64,000 nt of DNA from Anodontia alba (lineage: Eukaryota; Mollusca; Bivalvia; Lucinida; Lucinidae). Below the pieces are notes generated by a model. The model searched no databases. It saw only the letters and a list, made by a program, of their open reading frames with translations, and was not told where the DNA came from. This document shows, piece after piece, positions 44,508 through 54,778 of this stretch. Made by a program: the position numbers and the translations under genes. Within the stretch, counting starts at the first letter, position 1; every line of letters starts with the position of its first letter. The stretch lies in contig OZ024826.1 in the NCBI GenBank assembly GCA_964016985.1, positions 42,911,796-42,975,795 of the forward strand. The letters are read 5' to 3'.

Positions 44508-44577
44508 TTTGAAATTTTGGCAAGTGATTTTATAGTTGAAGCCGCATATTGATTAAAGTATCATGATATAAACTGAG

Positions 44578-44794
44578 GTAGCTCACGACAATACCTACAA
44601 TAAGACGTACGATCAGCAAAGACTCAGATCAGTCTGCGCATTCGCACAGTCTGCTCAAAGTCATCGCTGATTGAATGTGCCGTCTACAACCTCTAGGCTG
44701 TCAAAAAACGGATAAACGAGAAACTTTCCCATATTCGCTGATCTGAGTCTCTGCTGGTTACACAGGTCTTATTGTAGGTTTTGTCGTACGCTGG

Positions 44795-44889
<95 letters not shown>
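44578..44889. repeat. family F repeat followed by (TA)n microsatellite
   Basis: The family F copy ends GTCGTACGCTGGCTCATA at 44799. A TA run of about 90 bp (44799-44889) follows directly, with one interruption near 44872. Confidence 0.85.
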
Positions 44890-45531
44890 TTGTTGATACT
44901 TGCTGATCTTTTTTTACATAATTTCCTTGTATGTGTGACTATTGTATTTTAATATATTTGGATTTTAAATACGAATTTTCTTAAAGAAAGGAGATTGCCT
45001 TATTTGTTTTCTACAATCATGGTAACATCACTAGAGCAGTGGTACATCTCGAAACAAATTCCGTTTTGTTAGTGTGCTCTCTGTTTGGAAAGAGAGACAG
45101 AAACCTCCTAATTTTGAGTGTTGTCTCCTTGACGTGTGTATGTATTTTGAATTTTGGCAAGCGATTTTACAGCACTTGAAGCTAGATATGGACTGAAGTA
45201 TCACATTAAAAGAAACAAGATGGATTTGTTCTCCTACTAGGGTTTCCTGCTAATACAGTAATTGACAGTAACGTTTTTAATGTAACTATATCAAATCTGC
45301 ACGTGCCAGTATTTGCAGAGCTTTTTCAGCTTCCCGAAATAAATTTGGTTTCCTGTTTTGCTGATTGACAAAATGTTACTTAAAGGGATTGGATACGTCC
45401 CGGCAATATTACTTTTGTTTGCCTTCCGAAAAGGGAGCTATTCTAAAAGGAAAGAATTTGCTCCTTTTTCGGAAATTGGTGTGCAAGAAAAGAAGAAGTC
45501 ACAAAAACTATCTCCGTTGTCATAAAATTGT

Positions 45532-45840
45532 ATGTATTTCGGATCATTTTCTGGGTGTATTTTAGATCACTACATTTACTCCATGTATTTAGATCATTGT
45601 CTCTATGTATTGTAGAGCAATTCATTAACTGTATGGTATTCAGATCATTTTTCCTTTGTTTTTTAGATCACTGCACTTACTGTATGTATTTTAGATCACT
45701 ACATTTACTTCAAGTATTTAAGACTACTCCATATACTATTGCGTATTTTAGATTACTACATTAATGTATTTATTTTAGATCACTACATTTACTTTATGTA
45801 TTTTAGATCATAACATTTATTGTGTATATTTTAGATCACT
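45532..45840 (+). repeat. tandem array of about 12 exon 9 acceptors
   Basis: A 22-32 bp unit, TGTATTTTAGATCACTACAT plus a short TTTACT spacer, repeats from 45532 to the genuine ATATTTTAG/ATCACTGCC junction at 45834. Eight or more copies keep a TTAG or TAAG acceptor followed by ATCA-like exon bases. Decoy use would give early stops: from the last decoy, the frame reads TCA TAA. Confidence 0.93.
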
Positions 45841-46033
45841 GCCAGGGCGCATTATTGGTGGAGCATGGTGGTTTGTGGTACTGATTATGATAACGTCATA
45901 TACAGCTAATCTAGCAGCCTTTCTCACTATAGAGAAGTTACTAACACCTATTGAATCTGCAGATGATCTCGTGTCACAAAGTGAGATAGCCTATGGAACT
46001 CTTGACTCAGGATCAACACAAGCGTATTTTCAA
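45835..46033 (+). CDS. iGluR exon 9: M3 gate and start of S2
   Basis: The acceptor is ATATTTTAG and the donor is GTAGGT; 199 nt, entering with the last base of Arg385 and leaving in phase 0 (to residue 451). It encodes [12 protein letters not shown], the M3 helix with the invariant [11 protein letters not shown] gate motif (406-416), then S2 with [19 protein letters not shown] and YFQ. Ser445-Thr446 match the GluA2 Ser654-Thr655 ligand contacts. About eleven decoy acceptors stand directly upstream. Confidence 0.97.
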
Positions 46034-46231
46034 GTAGGTCATATGAGCCACTACGTGAAAAAAAAACGTACGGTACTTTCTGACATGTGCACCCAACAAA
46101 GATTCAAATCAGCTTGCAAAATCTTGCAGTCTGTTCACAGTCGTCGTTGACTGATTGAAGAAACTGTGTATTTTTGGCTATTCAAAATGCACCCAGTGAA
46201 GATTCTGATTAGTCTGCGCGAATTTACTGAC
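46034..46231. repeat. family G2 repeat directly after exon 9
   Basis: ATGAGCCACTACGTGAAAAA, CATGTGCACCCAACAAAGAT and AATGCACCCAGTGAAGATTC. It begins within about 10 bases of the exon 9 donor. Confidence 0.65.
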
Positions 46232-46491
46232 CATTACGAAAACACGCCTATTCAAATATATTGAAAATTTCACCTCCAAAAACTGAAAATTTTCAGATAG
46301 AAAAAAGTCTTATAATTTTCATATTTCTGCTCAAAACATATATTGTGGGAACTCGTTAGAGCCGCCTCAGCGAGGCGGTTCTAACGAGTACCACAATCAG
46401 TGTTTTTGAACAGAAATAAGAAAAATAATGTCTACCCCTTGTAAACCCCAGTTTTACTATATCAAAATTATACAGGCATTTTTTCGTGATG
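46232..46491. mobile_element. family A MITE, copy 12
   Basis: CATTACGAAAACACGCC to GCATTTTTTCGTGATG. Core GCCGCCTCAGCGAGGCGG. A deletion is present before the right end. Confidence 0.87.
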
Positions 46492-46560
46492 TGTTGCGGC
46501 CCTTATAGTGTAATTTTTTCGAATCAAAAAAAAAGTTTTCATAACATCAAAACATCATTA

Positions 46561-46965
46561 TACAGTCGACTTGCTATCTCGAAGTCCAAGGGACTCTCTT
46601 AAGTACTTTGAGATATCCATACCTCGAAATATTGCAGACTTGAGGAAAAAATAGAACAACCAATGTGTAGTTTGACTCCTGAAGTTAAAGATATATTGAT
46701 AATATCGTGGTAAAGAGGAGAAATTGCTCCCTAGAATCGATGGAAAAATAAATAGCACAAATACGTTTCACGAATGAATATTTAATTTGACTCCTGGAGA
46801 TAGATATTATTGAAAATATTGTAGACAAGAGGAGAAATTACTCCATTTTTCCATAATATTTTGTTACCTGCTACTAGATTTACATGTAAAAAAAGACACA
46901 AGATTTTCACTTCGAGATAAGCAGTTATTCGAGATAAGAGCAGTCGAGATAACAAGCCGACTGTA
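46561..46965. mobile_element. family B MITE, copy 5, with internal duplication
   Basis: TACAGTCGACTTGCTATCTC to ACAAGCCGACTGTA. About 405 bp instead of about 330, because the GTTTGACTCCTGAAGTTAAA to GAGGAGAAATTGCTCC part occurs twice. Confidence 0.85.
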
Positions 46966-48010
46966 GTTGTTTTACTTACGTTATGTTATTGGCAGGTTGC
47001 TTATGTCAGCAGTGGGTTTTGTTTTAGCTGTAGCAGCGTCAGCAACAGCAGCTGTAGTAGTAGTAATAGTAGTAGTAGTAGTAGCAGTACTACTGCTAAG
47101 TAGCAGTAGTTGTAGTAGTAGTAGTAGTAGTAGTTGTAGTTGCTCCAACTCAAAAGTAAGTAAACAAAATCAGATAATGAAATATTACATACGTCGCTGC
47201 CCTTTACGATGGTCATGCGACACGCGCCTCACAATGTTGCAACCTGTCTAACGAAAGACCGGTTAACAGTTCGTTCGGACCGCCCAGACTAAATTGCATT
47301 TTATAACCGAAATATTGGTGATAGAGTTTCTATGTCACTTTTAAGTGATATTATTGAGAATAGGGAAAATGAAGATGTTTCTGTCGAATGTATTAAATTC
47401 GAATTCGTGATTGAACGTGTAACTGACAGCGAGATTCCGTCGGTCCATACCAGCTTACTGTACAGCTTACTGTTCTCTTAAAAAAAGACACCAAAAATAA
47501 AGACATATGCATAAAACTTTGAAGTGTATTTTTATCCCCCGCCTCTCACCCCAATTTCGTTTTGCACAGAAGAATTATTTTAGTAGAAATTAAATCCTCT
47601 GGCAATAAATTCTATTCTTCGACTATTCTCACCGAGAAAGTGTTTTGATGTATAGATTTATGGCATCTTGGTTTAAAAGGATTTCAAGAGTCTGTGACTT
47701 GAAGAAATCCTTACTAGAAATACTATCATCCCTTTCATTATTTTAGATACTTGCATCATATCAGCGCGTTTACGTCTATACAAGAGTGTAGATAAGTTTG
47801 ATGATCATTTAAGCCTATCACTGTAGGATATGTGTCTCAATTCTCACTGTTTGCACAGCAGGTCCCTTCTGAAAAGGTGCTTACCTTAAAAGGAAACAAT
47901 TATCTCCCAAAGGGTGCCCATTGTATACATTGTGAATATATTACTTTTCAGAAGGGCATAGTTGTTTCTTCATGAAAGTATATCAATGACCCTTAAGCCA
48001 ACATTCAATA
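46966..48010. repeat. trinucleotide repeat (47030-47150) and otherwise plain intron
   Basis: A (GTA)n/(GCA)n block with AGTAGTAGTAGTAGTAG yields long but meaningless frames on both strands. 47160-48010 shows no recognised family. Confidence 0.7.
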
Positions 48011-48412
48011 CTTTTTGGATCGATTGTTTGTAACTGGACCAAAAGTTACTAAAGAGTCAGTTGTATTGCTGTTGTCCACGTGACATTCACTGACCAATTA
48101 AGTTTATCCACGCAAATAGCACTTGTACGAAGTCTAGGTAACGGCTATTTATAGCCGCGCTATTCTTGTCGGTATGACGTCAGAATGCTGTAAAAAGAGA
48201 GTTATCTGTAAAACCTGGACTGGGTTTAGTGCTGTGATATTGGCAAACAGTGCAGACCCAAATAAGCTGCCGCAGAATGCGGCGTCTGATCAGGGTATGC
48301 ACTGTGCTTGAATTACAGGAACTGAAGGGTTAAATGAAACAGTTTTAAGTCAGTCCCCTTTTAGGACACACTCAGAGACAATTGACCCATCAGTGCTGTC
48401 AGTGCTTTGATT
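48011..48412. mobile_element. family D large element, copy 2
   Basis: CTTTTTGGATCGATTGTTTG to CAGTGCTGTCAGTGCTTTGA; hairpin AGCTGCCGCAGAATGCGGCG and TGACGTCAGAATGCTG. Confidence 0.82.
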
Positions 48413-48589
48413 ATACACCAATGGCAGTTATGACAAAGTCAGCTACATACAGTTGTCGTCAAAAATAACAGTATTTCAATCTTGTGTGCGTTCATGGTGT
48501 ATTTATACAAATATTCGGACACTTGAACTTCTCACTTTACAGGTGGTAACATTTGCGCAAGTCTATTTCGCTACCTGTCGAATGTCGAC

Positions 48590-48931
48590 AAATGCTGGAT
48601 GAGTGGCCAACAGTGTTGACCCAGATTAGATGCCACGTCTGGTCTGGCTCTGCATTGTTTGCTCAGGCCTGTCTGTGCCAATAGTTATGGTAAATAAAAA
48701 TAGGATACAAGATGTCCACGAATAGCTACAATCACAGAACAGTGCCTGCCAGTGACACCATCTTAGAAGTACACAAGCCACATACCAAAGAAATGCATAG
48801 CAACCAGTTAGTTCCCCCTTTTCCCAAACGAAGTGGTTACAGTGCTAGACAAGATACACTGAACACAGTTTTAAGGCACTGAACAGAACAAAACATGTTA
48901 AAAGCCACATGCGTGCAGCTAGAAGGCAATT

Positions 48932-48972
<41 letters not shown>
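48590..48972. repeat. short D-like hairpin and poly-A tract
   Basis: 48605-48662 is a reduced cassette (CCAACAGTGTTGACCCAGAT). About 38 A residues are at 48933-48970. Frames across it are low complexity. Confidence 0.65.
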
Positions 48973-49086
48973 AAAGCCAACACCAGAAGCACCGCCTTAG
49001 AACTGTCAGTAGTAGAAACTGCTGGAGGTGGGGATTGGATGAAAAAATTAATTTTAACGGCATCAAATCTTCAATCTAGATTCAAG

Positions 49087-49597
49087 TACAGTGAACCCTC
49101 GTTAAAACGATTTATTTTCAAACATGTTGCCATTAAAACGAATTTGTTGCTGTACAGAATCCTTAATGGACAGAGTGATATGTAAGAAAGGCATTGTTTC
49201 ATCCATATTTCTTCGTAGAACATATGCTTTGGACATTTGTTAGAATTGCCTCAGTAAAGCGATTCTAACAAATATCCAAAACATATATTGCTCCAAGTTT
49301 CCATGCAATATTCTACGTTTTTTATCAGTTTCTGGCCAAAGAATGTGCAAAATACTGGTTAACAGCTTAGTGAACTAAGCCTGCCCAGTAAAAGTGTGTT
49401 AGGTAAACTGACCGCGCTCGACATGACCCCATTGTGTTGACTTGGCGTAAAACCTCAACACAAACAAACAAATAAATATTCTGGCATAATTTCTCCTTAA
49501 CTGTTCCCTCTTGAGCTAAGGTTTCGTGACATTCAAATTTTCATTATAACGAAATTTGTCGTGGTATCGAGTGTCGGTATAAAGAGGGTTGACTGTA
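49087..49597. mobile_element. family L MITE with a SINE inserted (SINE at 49315-49474)
   Basis: TACAGTGAACCCTCGTTAAA to AAAGAGGGTTGACTGTA; core GAATTGCCTCAGTAAAGCGATTC. A SINE body with an ACAAACAAACAAAT tail is flanked by AATATTCT at 49307 and again at 49475. The L copy at 52986 has the same place unfilled. Confidence 0.9.
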
Positions 49598-49650
49598 TTG
49601 TATAAACAATAATGACCATAATAGTAATAATAAATCTGGTATGTTTTCAG

Positions 49651-49898
49651 AACACCAAAGTGTCCACCTACAGGCTTATGTGGCAATACATGTCTGCGAA
49701 AGAGCCAAGTGTATTTGTGTCCGATATAGAAGAGGGTATAAAAAGGGTGAGAGACGCTAACGGAAAATATGCCTTTCTTCTTGAGTCAGTTTATAACGAA
49801 TATTACAACAATAAGAAGCCATGTGATACTATGAAGGTTGGAACTGTTTTAAATCGAAACCATTATGGAATAGCTACTTCAAAGTATTCACCGCTACG
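49651..49898 (+). CDS. iGluR exon 10: S2 core
   Basis: The acceptor is TATGTTTTCAG and the donor is GTAAGG; 248 nt, leaving two bases of Arg534. It encodes the S2 lobe: TYRLMWQYM, EPSVFV, GKYAFLLES with Glu496 (GluA2 Glu705 equivalent), NEYY, KPCDTMKVG with the conserved S2 cysteine, and GIATSKYSPLR. The final arginine sits where vertebrate AMPA subunits have the R/G editing site. Here it is CGA split CG|A across the intron. Confidence 0.97.
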
Positions 49899-50677
49899 GT
49901 AAGGTTTAAGCACAGTCGTGAGTGTTTAATAGATTGAAACAACAATGAATGAGTCCTTAAAGGAATGACCTTAAGAGAAATGAGCACACACATAAAACTA
50001 GAAACTTCCTTAACACTAACCATATCTGGTAATAGTTCTTTTTGTTGATGTTGTTGTTTTTTACTTTTTTTTGTTTTGTTTTGTTTTGTTTTTTTGGAAA
50101 ATAGGATTTGACATTTCATGCACATTATCTCCTCAGGAGACAATTTGCATGAAATGTCAAATCCTTTATTTCCTGATAAAGAAATAAAATAAATGTTTCA
50201 AAATGTCGTCTGTCGCTAGTATTACCTGGCTTGCAAAGCGTTAAGTGTAAAGTTTTGTAGGTCAGACTAACTAGTTTCGGCAATTAAGCTTCATCAGTGA
50301 CCCTCATAATTTTACTTAACTCCCCAAAGGGCTCAGTGATAACAGATGACTAGAAAACGTAAACTACACTATGGTGAAGTACGGGGAGACGTTTTGCGGC
50401 CGCCACAGGGCTCTTTAACTAGATTGAAATCTTCAACCTCGCGCCGATCATACACGTGTACTTTCCACACTGGATGATACAGCGTACAGCAGTAAACACA
50501 GACTGATACAAGAACTTCCTGTTTGACATGCGTTTGAAAATTATTTGCATTTTGGTGACATTTTATGGCGGTCACTAATGAGGCTGGCTAGTCATATCAA
50601 CAAGACTTGTTTCACCTGTTTTCAATTTTATTATTGTGTTCCATTTTCTAAATGGTGATTCCGTTCAGAATGCATTT
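49899..50677. repeat. intron with family J MITE (about 50020-50246) and GC repeat
   Basis: Hairpin ATTTGACATTTCATGCACAT/TTTGCATGAAATGTCAAAT, ending AAAATGTCGTCTGTCGC. 50376-50410 has GGGGAGACGTTTTGCGGCCG. Confidence 0.65.
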
Positions 50678-50904
50678 GAGCCAGCGCACGACAAAACCTA
50701 CAATTAGACTTGTGCGACCAGCGAAGAGTCAGATCAGCCTGCACGTTCGCGCTGTCTGATCAGTCATAGCTGATCGCATTTCCCTTCTACAGCCTCCAGC
50801 CTATCCAAAGAGGGATAAACGAGTACCCCATACTGGTTGGAGGGCTGGTATAGTCTTTGCTGGTCACAAAAGTCTTGTTTTAGATCGTGTCGTGCGCTGG
50901 CTCA
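50678..50904. mobile_element. family F repeat, copy 3
   Basis: GAGCCAGCGCACGACAAAAC to GTGTCGTGCGCTGGCTC; inner CCAAAGAGGGATAAACGAGT. Confidence 0.8.
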
Positions 50905-50971
50905 TTTATCTTAACTACAGCTGATGTTAGTACCATGTGGCGGCCATAAAAGGTCTCCTTGTACTTCACTG

Positions 50972-51305
50972 TACGGTCGACTCTCGTTATCTCAACTTCG
51001 TTTATCCCGAATAACTTCTTATCTCGAAGTAAAACTCTGGTCCCTGTTTGAACATGAAAATCTAACAACAGGTAACAAAATAATGTGGGAAAGAGGAGAA
51101 ATTGCTCCTAAAGAGCAATTTCTCCTCTTTTCCACAATATTTTCAATATATCTAACTTCAGGAGTAAAATTGCATAGTCATTTGTGGAATGTGCTCCTTC
51201 GATTTATTTTTTCCTCGATTCTGCAAATCTGATTTGTAGAGGTATGGATATCTCGAAATATTTCAGAGTGCACCTTGGACACAAAGATAATGAGAGTCGA
51301 CTGTA
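50972..51305. mobile_element. family B MITE, copy 6
   Basis: TACGGTCGACTCTCGTTATC to GAGAGTCGACTGTA; hairpin TTGCTCCTAAAGAGCAA. Confidence 0.9.
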
Positions 51306-52040
51306 GTTTATATTTTCTGTTGGGCGGGGTGTTTGTGATCACTGGTCCCATTCCGGGATTTTTTAAAAGGGCAATGGTGAGGCTAAATTGGTCGAGGTTG
51401 GCCAAGAAAACTAATCGCGTCAGTTGTTTTTAGTATTATGAGTGTGTTCATTGTTCTTGAGTGCCACTCCTTTAAGAATTTATTTGTTTCCTTCGCTAAT
51501 GTAAGGTTCCAGAAGAAACCTGTTTCGATATAGTGTACGTGCGTGCGTGCGTGTGTGTGTTTGTGTATGAACCGTATGTATATTTTCATGGCACTGTCCA
51601 GAATATAGACCATCTATTGTTATGTCAGGGTGCACCTTGGTTACTATTCATTTACTCCGTGACTGAGTCCATGAAGAACATTGAAACATTTGATTTCTTG
51701 CCCATTCCGACGTTGTATTTTAAATACCCTCTTATACGAGGAGTGATTTACAATAATCTCAGTCCCTGAATTTAATAACTATTTAAGCTACGATGCTTTA
51801 ATTACTACAATCCTTTAAAGTATTCTTGTTGTCTCTGTGTATATTTCCAATCTATTTCTCAATGCCATTACGTAATTTATAGGCCCTGAAAACACGTTTT
51901 TGTTAAGTCTTGAATATGACCAAACGTCCAAGAAGCTAAAAGTGGTCCTTAATTAAAGGCAACAACATAAATTCACATGGGCCGAGAATCGGACTGTAGG
52001 GTGGATTGGACAAAAAATGTAACTTTTCTATTTCTAAGTG
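51306..52040. other. intron, nothing recognised except a short (GT/GC)n run
   Basis: GTGCGTGCGTGCGTGTGTGT lies near 51540. No exon or transposon family could be supported. Confidence 0.5.
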
Positions 52041-52256
52041 GGCCTTAGAGCATGCGCGAAATGTGCGGATTCACATCGCCCTGCACATGCGCAAAATCTC
52101 ATTCAGGCATTTGCTCTCAATTGAAACATTTCATAGTATCCAGTGATTCTGTTTGCGGACAGCGAGGCCCTGATCAGACTGCACATCCGCGCAGTCTGAT
52201 CAGGGTCTTTGCTGTCCGCATATTTCCGAAGACACATTTTCGCATGGAGTGGCTCA
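52041..52256. mobile_element. family E repeat, copy 5
   Basis: GAGCATGCGCGAAATG to CATTTTCGCATGGAGTGGC; core CTGCACATCCGCGCAGTCTG. Confidence 0.75.
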
Positions 52257-52640
52257 AGTAATCTTGTATGTCCTTTGTTTTATGTGGACTGTCGTTATAA
52301 TGAAGCAAAAACAAGTTAGTGACGACAGTAAAGGATCGTTTCTGTTCGCTTTCTGAATTACTCCGATAGATACATATGTATTTGCCGGTAATATGTCCTT
52401 GTAATACTTTCTGTAGAAATATGCTGACACGTACTAGTACCTCGTACTGAAAAACTACAGTAAAATGATCGCTTTCTGCTCTATAACATGTGGTCGCTGT
52501 AACAAATCTCGTTTCATCAACGATCAGCCATTTTTCTTTCGGAATACAATAAAAAATTTCCATGGTTCCCGGGATGTTTTCTGGCCATTGGGCGCAAAAA
52601 TATATATTTAGTTTTCGCACAAAATACCCTCTGACACTAT
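52250..52640 (-). CDS. unrecognised minus-strand open frame
   Basis: About 125 codons outside the family E repeat are open on the minus strand, followed by about 25 within it. It has protein-like composition, four or more cysteines, and words such as WPENIPGTMEIFYC and TGKYICIYRS. An internal ATG is at about 52562. No clear family, signal peptide or good flanking splice site was seen. It could be an exon of an antisense gene or a chance frame. Confidence 0.25.
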
Positions 52641-52854
52641 TGAATGCTCATAAGTACATCGAGGACACAATAAGCATTTATCTGACATACAGATGAATTG
52701 GGATCATCAAATAAGTGTCACACACTTTCGATTATTCTTTCGTTTCTGACTGTCACGGTAGCACTAGACCGCTACTTATATTTAACATCATCGCTTTCCT
52801 TTTTCAATCTATCTGTTTTATGTAACTGAAAGACTCAATTCCAAATAATTTTTC

Positions 52855-52965
52855 TTTTTTCACATGAAAACCTATGTTGTGGATACCCATTTGAAGTGCC
52901 TAACAGCTGCATTTCTAATTAGTATCACAATATATATGTTTCTATGGAGAAATAAGAAAATTAGT
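52855..52965. repeat. family H hairpin, decayed
   Basis: AACCTATGTTGTGGATACCC on the left and ATATATGTTTCTATGGAGAA on the right; the core is mostly lost. Confidence 0.55.
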
Positions 52966-52985
52966 ACATGTATCTGGAGAACCAG

Positions 52986-53340
52986 TACAGTGAACCCTCG
53001 TTACAACGACAGCATTTGTTCCCAAAAACGATGTCATTAAAATGAATTTGCTGTTGAACAGAATACTTAATGAGCAGATTAATATACATGTATAGACAAA
53101 GGTTTTGTTTTGTTCTTGTTTCCTCAGAGAACATATGTTTTGGATATTTATTAGATTCGCCTTTGAGGCGATTCTAACAAATATCCAAAACACATGTTTC
53201 TTTTAAGTATTAAATACAATATTCTTGCATAATTTGTGACTAATTGTTACCTCTTAAGCAAAGGTTTCGTGGTATTCAAATTGTCATTATAACGAATTTT
53301 GTCATTGTATCGAGTGTGGGTATAAAGAAGGGTGTCTGTA
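52986..53340. mobile_element. family L MITE, copy 2, uninterrupted
   Basis: TACAGTGAACCCTCGTTACA to TATAAAGAAGGGTGTCTGTA. Core GATTCGCCTTTGAGGCGATTC with arms TTTGGATATTTATTAG and CTAACAAATATCCAAA. Confidence 0.88.
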
Positions 53341-53403
53341 CTATCTGGAACTATGCGTTTTTGAAAGAGTAAGCTTTGAGATACATGCCACGAGGATAAG
53401 TCT

Positions 53404-54124
53404 TAGTTATACCATGGTTCGTGTGCATATACGATGCGATAATGCACGAGCGTGAACGAGTGCATTATCGTACGCACATGCGCAGAACCATGGCATAACT
53501 AATTTATCACATTTTTATGCGTGTTGACCAACGACATCCGAAATATTCATACTAATCATTCGGTTGCTACTGTGTGACAATATGCAGATAAATCTCGTTA
53601 TCTCAAACCCTGTCAGCTCAAAATACTGCTTGAGTCAAACTAAATCAAGAGCAAAACTGATTTAGTTTGCTGCATATTCCTCAGATTTCAACTCCTTTTA
53701 CTTACTTAAAACTACTGTTATTTCAATCAAAACATTTGGTCCCGTAGAGTTTAGTTTTAATAAATGTATTTCGATATACATGTACATATGTACATCCTAC
53801 AGACGATTCACTAGTATGCAATATGAACGGCCTAGAACGAAACCTGGGTAAAAATGTTAGCGTATATGCCATATTTGATAATCATATTTGATGATCAAAG
53901 GTTAAACGATTCGTTAACTAACGACATCGTTAGTTTTGAACAACTGGGCCCTGATTGCTTATAAAGTTATTTTCCTTAGAGGACTAAAAGAGCTATATAA
54001 GTCTGAGTTATACCATGGTTCGTGCGTATGTACGATGCGATAATGCGCGAGCGTAAGCGAGGGCATTATCGCACGTACGTGCGCAGAACCATGGAATAAC
54101 TGATTTATCACATTTTCATGCATG
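53404..54124. repeat. two copies of a 118 bp palindrome (53404-53523, 54007-54124)
   Basis: Each reads TTATACCATGGTTCGTG...GCGATAATGC.CGAGCGT and its inverse to ACCATGG.ATAACT. Between them, 53590-53990 is unremarkable intron. Confidence 0.8.
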
Positions 54125-54189
54125 TAGGCCAACCACATCGCGAGATATTTCATGTTCAATTCAGGCTACTATGTGATAACATATTACAT

Positions 54190-54405
54190 GGGTCGCGCAA
54201 TCCAAAACCATGCCTTCGGGCGTATGCAGACAACGAAGGCCCAGATCAGCCTGCGCATTCCGGCAATCTGATCAGGGCCTTCACTGTCCGCTAACATAAT
54301 CATTTTGCACAATAAAATGTATCAATGGAGAGACTTTGCATGATGATCTGAATCCGCACATGTTGCGCATGCTCGAAGGAACTTTTTTGCTTGACGTGAC
54401 CTACA
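54190..54405. mobile_element. family E repeat, copy 6, abutting exon 11
   Basis: GGGTCGCGCAATCCAAAACC to TTTTTTGCTTGACGTGACC, core CTGCGCATTCCGGCAATCTG. It leaves about 27 bp before exon 11, enough for the pyrimidine tract and little else. Confidence 0.8.
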
Positions 54406-54432
54406 TATTTTAATGAGTCGACTGTGTTTCAG

Positions 54433-54541
54433 AGATGAAATAACTCTAGCAGTTTTGAAGTTGACAGAAGATGGAACATTACAAGTGATGAAGAAGACAT
54501 GGTGGGATAAAGGAGAATGCGGTTATGATACCGGATATAGG
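54433..54541 (+). CDS. iGluR exon 11: flip/flop-equivalent module
   Basis: The acceptor is CTGTGTTTCAG and the donor is GTAGGT; 109 nt, ending in phase 0 (to residue 570). It encodes DEITLAVLKL and TWWDKGECG. That is the same place and size class as the alternatively spliced flip/flop exon of vertebrate AMPA receptors (about 115 nt). Only one version was seen between exon 10 and exon 12. A family E MITE ends about 27 bp before the exon. Confidence 0.96.
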
Positions 54542-54552
54542 GTAGGTTATGA

Positions 54553-54778
54553 GAAGAGCCGGGACACAGTATTTCATACATGGTTGCATGTGCGCCCAGC
54601 GAAGACTCAGATCAGCTTGTGCATCCGCGCAGTCTGATCAGAGTCTTTGCAGGGCACACTGTGCGTACCCAAGGATCCAAAGCGTCTTGAGACTGTCATG
54701 GAGGACTCTAAACAGCCTGATTGGAGTCTTCACTGGATGCACATGCAATCTTATAGAAAATGCTGTGCCCCGGCCCAA
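54553..54778. mobile_element. family G repeat, full copy just after exon 11
   Basis: GAGCCGGGACACAGTATTTC to ATGCTGTGCCCCGGCCC, with GATCCAAAGCGTCTTGAGAC inside. Confidence 0.78.

Larger units (their letters stand above)
43990..45210. repeat. segmental duplication: 43998-44577 and about 44975-45205
   Basis: Both copies share TTCTTAAAG, TTGTTTTCTACAAT, CACTAGAGCAGTG and TTTGAGTG.TGTCTCCTTGA, then GTGTGTATGTA, then GAA.TTTTGGCAAG. The first copy contains a family B MITE between TA and TTT. The second is the uninterrupted version. Confidence 0.88.

Noticed and set aside
46967..47251. Ser/Val-rich frames on both strands
   Set aside because: Low-complexity GTA/GCA trinucleotide repeat.
47140..47480. 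Possible RT-like fragments after the trinucleotide repeat
   Set aside because: No motif could be read in any frame.
48845..49185. Lys-rich and Phe-rich frames
   Set aside because: They run through a 38-base poly-A tract and a MITE.
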